From positions 248,001 through 312,000 of the forward strand of contig JACKII010000001.1 of assembly GCA_020638555.1 (NCBI GenBank): DNA of 64,000 bases, written 5' to 3'. Both the position numbers and the translations under genes were made by a program. Shown here piece by piece: positions 61,505-64,000 of this stretch (position 1 is the first letter of the stretch; each line of letters opens with the position of its first letter). The DNA is from Alphaproteobacteria bacterium. Its GTDB lineage: Bacteria; Pseudomonadota; Alphaproteobacteria; Bin95. A model generated the notes under the pieces. The model made no database searches and was not told the origin of the DNA. It saw only the letters and a list, made by a program, of their open reading frames with translations.

Positions 61505-61680
61505 AACGGTTTCCCGGCTCGGTCCGGGAACGCAAGAGGGAACAGGGAGCCGGCTGTCGCCGGTGTAGCCCTGGCTGCCCCCGCAACTGTGAACGGCGAG
61601 CGTCCGCCACCGATGGCCACTGGGCAACTGGGAAGGCCGGTCGACGCGAGGACCCGTGAGCCAGGAGACCTGCCGTCGCG
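61505..61680 (+). promoter_or_regulatory. Cobalamin riboswitch
   Basis: The leader of the btuB-like gene contains the core of the adenosylcobalamin riboswitch in order: AAGAGGGAACAGGGAG (from 61534), GCCCCCGCAACTGTGAACGG (from 61577), GCCACTGGGCAACTGGGAAGG (61616-61635), and the B12 box AGCCAGGAGACCTGCC (61659-61674). On binding cobalamin the RNA should shut off btuB expression. About 200 bases separate it from the ATG and must hold the expression platform, which I could not define. No other gene is seen in the 61365-61882 interval. Confidence 0.95.
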
Positions 61681-61882
61681 AGCGTCACCCATTCCCGTGG
61701 CCGGGGTGTGCCAGGGGAGCGGAGGCCCGTTTGCGGTGACGCGGGGAGTTGCGTCGCTGGTCGGGGTCGGGTGTTCGTTGCCAGCCTCTTACACCATGGA
61801 CGCGGCTCCGCGCCAAATGCGGGGTGGTCGGTCTTTGCGCCGCCCCGCGTGTTGTCCGCCGAGCAAGCCAGAGGCTGTCCGC

Positions 61883-63799
61883 ATGATCCATCGCCCCGTT
61901 CTCGCCGCCGCATTCGTCCTCGCCGCGGCGCCCCCTGTTGCCTGGTCGGCCGAAGAGCCGGTCCGCCTCGCGCCGCTGGTGGTGTCGGCCAGCGCGACTC
62001 CCGTTGCCGCCAGCGAGGTCGGCAGCGCCGTCACCGTCATCACCGCCGAGGAGATCGAGCGGCAGCAGGCGCGCAGCCTGTCCGACGTGCTGAGCCGGGT
62101 GCCCGGCGTGGCGGTGTCCCGCTCCGGCCCGACCGGCAGCCAGACGCAGGTGCGCATTCGCGGCGGCGAGGCCAACCACACGCTGGTTCTGATCGACGGC
62201 GTCGAACTCAACGACCCCAGCGGCGCCTCGGAATTCGACTTCGGCAACATGCTGGCCGCCGACATCGAACGGGTCGAGGTGCTGCGCGGCCCGCAAAGCG
62301 CGCTTTATGGCAGCGAGGCCATCGGCGGCGTCATCAGCATCACCACCAAGCGCGGCGCCGGGCCCATGAGCCTGACCCTGTCGGCGGAAGGCGGCTCGTT
62401 CGAGACCGGCCAGGTCCACGGCCGTTTCCAGGGCAGCGGCAAGGGCTATCGCTTTTCGGTCGGGGGCACCGCGTTCCGGACCGGCGGCGTCTCGGTCGCG
62501 CCCACATCCGAAGGCAATCACGAGCGCGACGGCAACGACAACAAGACGCTGGACATCAATCTGGGGTTCAACCCGCTCGACAATCTGGAAGTCACCCTGT
62601 TCGGCCGGTTGGTCGAGAGCACGATCGAGACCGACCCCCAGCCCTTCGTCGCCGGAATCATCGGCACGGTCGATGGCAATGACGAAACCGATACCCTGCA
62701 ACGCACCGGGCGTGCCCAGGTGAAATACAGCCTGTTCGACGGCCACTGGGAACACATTGCCGGCATCGGCTATCACAGCGACCGCGCGAATTCCGTATCG
62801 GACAGTTCCGGTGCCTTCAGTTCGGTCGGCGAGAAGACGCGTTTCGACTATCAGTCCAACCTGTTTTTCGACACGCCGGAGTTTGCCGGCGCGAAACACA
62901 CGTTGACCGTCCTGGTCGAGCGCGAGAACGACAAGCAAAAGACCGCGAGTGCCTATGGCGGCTCCGATCTCGACATCACCAATCACGGGTTGGTGGGCGA
63001 GTATCGCCTCGGCCTGTTCGACCGACTGTTCCTCTCGGGCAGCGTCCGGCACGATTTCAACGAACTGTTCGCCGACGCCACCACCTACCGCGCGACGGCG
63101 GCCTATCTGTTCCCCGCAACGGGAACCCGCCTGCACGGCAGCTTCGGCACGGGCGTGAAGAACCCGACCCTGTTCGAGCTCTATGGCTTCGGGCCGAACT
63201 TCGTTCCGAACCCGAACCTGCAGCCGGAAAAAAGCCGCGGCTTCGATATCGGCGTCGAGCAGAGCGTGTGGGACGACCGCCTGACCGTCGACCTGACCTT
63301 TTTCCGCAACCGCATCACCGACCTGATCGATGGCGCCGGCGTCACGGCCATCAACTTGCCCGGCACGACCAAGACGCAGGGCCTGGAAGTGAGCCTGACG
63401 GCGGAGCCGGTGGACGGCCTGACCCTGAACGGCCAGTACACCTACACCGACAGCCAGGACCCGAGCGGCACCCAGTTGGTGCGTCGGCCGCGCCACGTGG
63501 CCAGTCTGAACGCCGGCTACGGGTTTTTGGGCGGGCGCGCGACCATAGACCTGGGCATCGACTACAACGGCGACCAGCGGGACTACCAGTTCTCGAACTT
63601 CTTCGCCGACCGGCGCCAAGTGACGCTCGACCGCTATGTGAAGGTCAATGTCGCGGCCTCCTACAAGGTGACCGAGCGGGTCGAACTCTATGGGCGGGTC
63701 GAAAACCTGTTCGACGAGGACTACCAGAACGTGTTTGGCTTCAGCAATCCGGGGATCGGCGCCTATGCGGGTCTGAAAATCCGCATCGGCGGCGAATAG
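61883..63799 (+). CDS. btuB: TonB-dependent cobalamin receptor, BtuB-like
   Basis: A 638-residue outer-membrane receptor. A signal peptide (VLAAAFVLAAAPPVAWSA) precedes a TonB-box-like LAPLVVSASA. The plug domain runs from about residue 30 to 150 (EEIERQQARSLSDVLSRVPG, RIRGGEANHTLVLIDGVELN and LRGPQSALYGSEAIGGVISI). The beta-barrel continues to the C-terminal aromatic strand AYAGLKIRIGGE, although the last residue is Glu rather than Phe. The riboswitch upstream supports a corrinoid substrate. The frame is open further upstream into the riboswitch; 61883 is chosen for the signal peptide. Confidence 0.93.
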   Translation: MIHRPVLAAAFVLAAAPPVAWSAEEPVRLAPLVVSASATPVAASEVGSAVTVITAEEIERQQARSLSDVLSRVPGVAVSRSGPTGSQTQVRIRGGEANHTLVLIDGVELNDPSGASEFDFGNMLAADIERVEVLRGPQSALYGSEAIGGVISITTKRGAGPMSLTLSAEGGSFETGQVHGRFQGSGKGYRFSVGGTAFRTGGVSVAPTSEGNHERDGNDNKTLDINLGFNPLDNLEVTLFGRLVESTIETDPQPFVAGIIGTVDGNDETDTLQRTGRAQVKYSLFDGHWEHIAGIGYHSDRANSVSDSSGAFSSVGEKTRFDYQSNLFFDTPEFAGAKHTLTVLVERENDKQKTASAYGGSDLDITNHGLVGEYRLGLFDRLFLSGSVRHDFNELFADATTYRATAAYLFPATGTRLHGSFGTGVKNPTLFELYGFGPNFVPNPNLQPEKSRGFDIGVEQSVWDDRLTVDLTFFRNRITDLIDGAGVTAINLPGTTKTQGLEVSLTAEPVDGLTLNGQYTYTDSQDPSGTQLVRRPRHVASLNAGYGFLGGRATIDLGIDYNGDQRDYQFSNFFADRRQVTLDRYVKVNVAASYKVTERVELYGRVENLFDEDYQNVFGFSNPGIGAYAGLKIRIGGE

Positions 63800-63813
63800 G
63801 CCGGGATGAGGCT

Positions 63814-64000
63814 TTAGCCGGCGCGAAGCATGGCCTTGGCGATTTGTTGCTGCTGCATCTGGCTGGTGCCCTCGAACAGGCGGAACAGGCGCACGTCCCG
63901 GTACAGGCGGGTGATGGCGTTGTCCTCGATATAGCCGGCCCCGCCCAGAATCTGCACGGCGCGGTCGGCCACCCGGCACACCATTTCCGAGCCGAAATAC
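63814..64000 (-). CDS. Acyl-CoA dehydrogenase, C-terminal fragment (5' end outside window)
   Basis: Only the last 61 residues are inside the window, from a minus-strand gene entering at 64000. They read YFGSEMVCRVADRAVQILGG, AGYIEDNAITRLYRDVRLFR and FEGTSQMQQQQIAKAMLRAG, the conserved C-terminal helix and FAD-contact region of acyl-CoA dehydrogenases. It converges on btuB with 14 bases between stops. Chain-length class cannot be told from this fragment. Confidence 0.88.
   Translation of the reverse strand, partial: YFGSEMVCRVADRAVQILGGAGYIEDNAITRLYRDVRLFRLFEGTSQMQQQQIAKAMLRAG

Noticed and set aside
61685..63979. A 764-codon open frame antisense to btuB, and similar long antisense frames at 2173-3246, 35236-36831 and 37623-39698
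   Set aside because: They mirror real genes in GC-rich DNA, encode no recognisable motifs, and their composition is that of shadow frames.
1..64000. CRISPR arrays, prophage genes, transposases, integrases and toxin-antitoxin pairs
   Set aside because: No repeated spacer units, recombinase motifs or phage structural genes were found on either strand.

Overview
The window is GC-rich and densely coded on both strands. Its gene content points to an alphaproteobacterium, probably a Rhodospirillales-like lineage. Support comes from a dimeric NADP isocitrate dehydrogenase, HolC, an LptF permease divergent from pepA, an NDUFA9-like protein, a glycine-zipper 17 kDa-type lipoprotein, and many short-chain reductases, LLM-class oxidoreductases, CoA-transferases and acyl-CoA dehydrogenases. 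This assignment is inference from gene content; no rRNA, tRNA, CRISPR array, prophage or insertion sequence was seen.

Layout. 1-20.9 kb is mostly housekeeping: the 3' part of rnr, an S41 protease lipoprotein, rpmG followed by stacked palindromes, pdxH, a DnaJ-like chaperone, a YihY membrane protein, fabI and aroC (both frameshifted as sequenced), icd, a LOG-family enzyme, envelope proteins (LysM, DUF1223, ArnT-like), a large exported caspase-like protein, a MetE-like methyltransferase and phhB. 21-24.5 kb is a glycine betaine/proline-type ABC uptake operon with an AT-richer, foldable leader and an intergenic hairpin. 24.6-29.8 kb carries SRPBCC, FAH-family, ndk, holC, pepA and lptF. 29.8-33.4 kb is a compact paaABCDE phenylacetyl-CoA epoxidase operon. 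33.5-40.5 kb is an accessory catabolic patch: a TauD-like dioxygenase, an amidohydrolase, an N,N-dimethylformamidase large-subunit homologue, a GNAT-nitrilase fusion and a heavily frameshifted CoA-transferase. 40.7-54.9 kb holds an acyl-CoA dehydrogenase, an FtsH, a cyclic-2,3-diphosphoglycerate synthetase-like protein, two LLM oxidoreductases, an HpcH aldolase, a lone FliM-like protein, an Asp/Glu racemase-like protein, a DsbA-fold isomerase, an SDR, a GST and an MntR-like regulator overlapping an MFS transporter. 55-64 kb holds the NDUFA9-like protein, uppP, tsaB-rimI, an acyl-CoA ligase, and a cobalamin riboswitch controlling a BtuB-like receptor.

How the genes work together. The paa operon opens the aromatic ring of phenylacetyl-CoA, and the acyl-CoA ligase, acyl-CoA dehydrogenases and CoA-transferase fit acyl-CoA catabolism. 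The betaine transporter imports osmolyte or carbon. The B12 riboswitch and receptor manage corrinoid uptake. A recurring oddity is eleven single-base frameshifts confined to four genes (fabI, aroC, a CaiB-type CoA-transferase and an SDR). Several lie in short homopolymers, and two of the genes are normally essential, so local sequence error is more likely than gene death.
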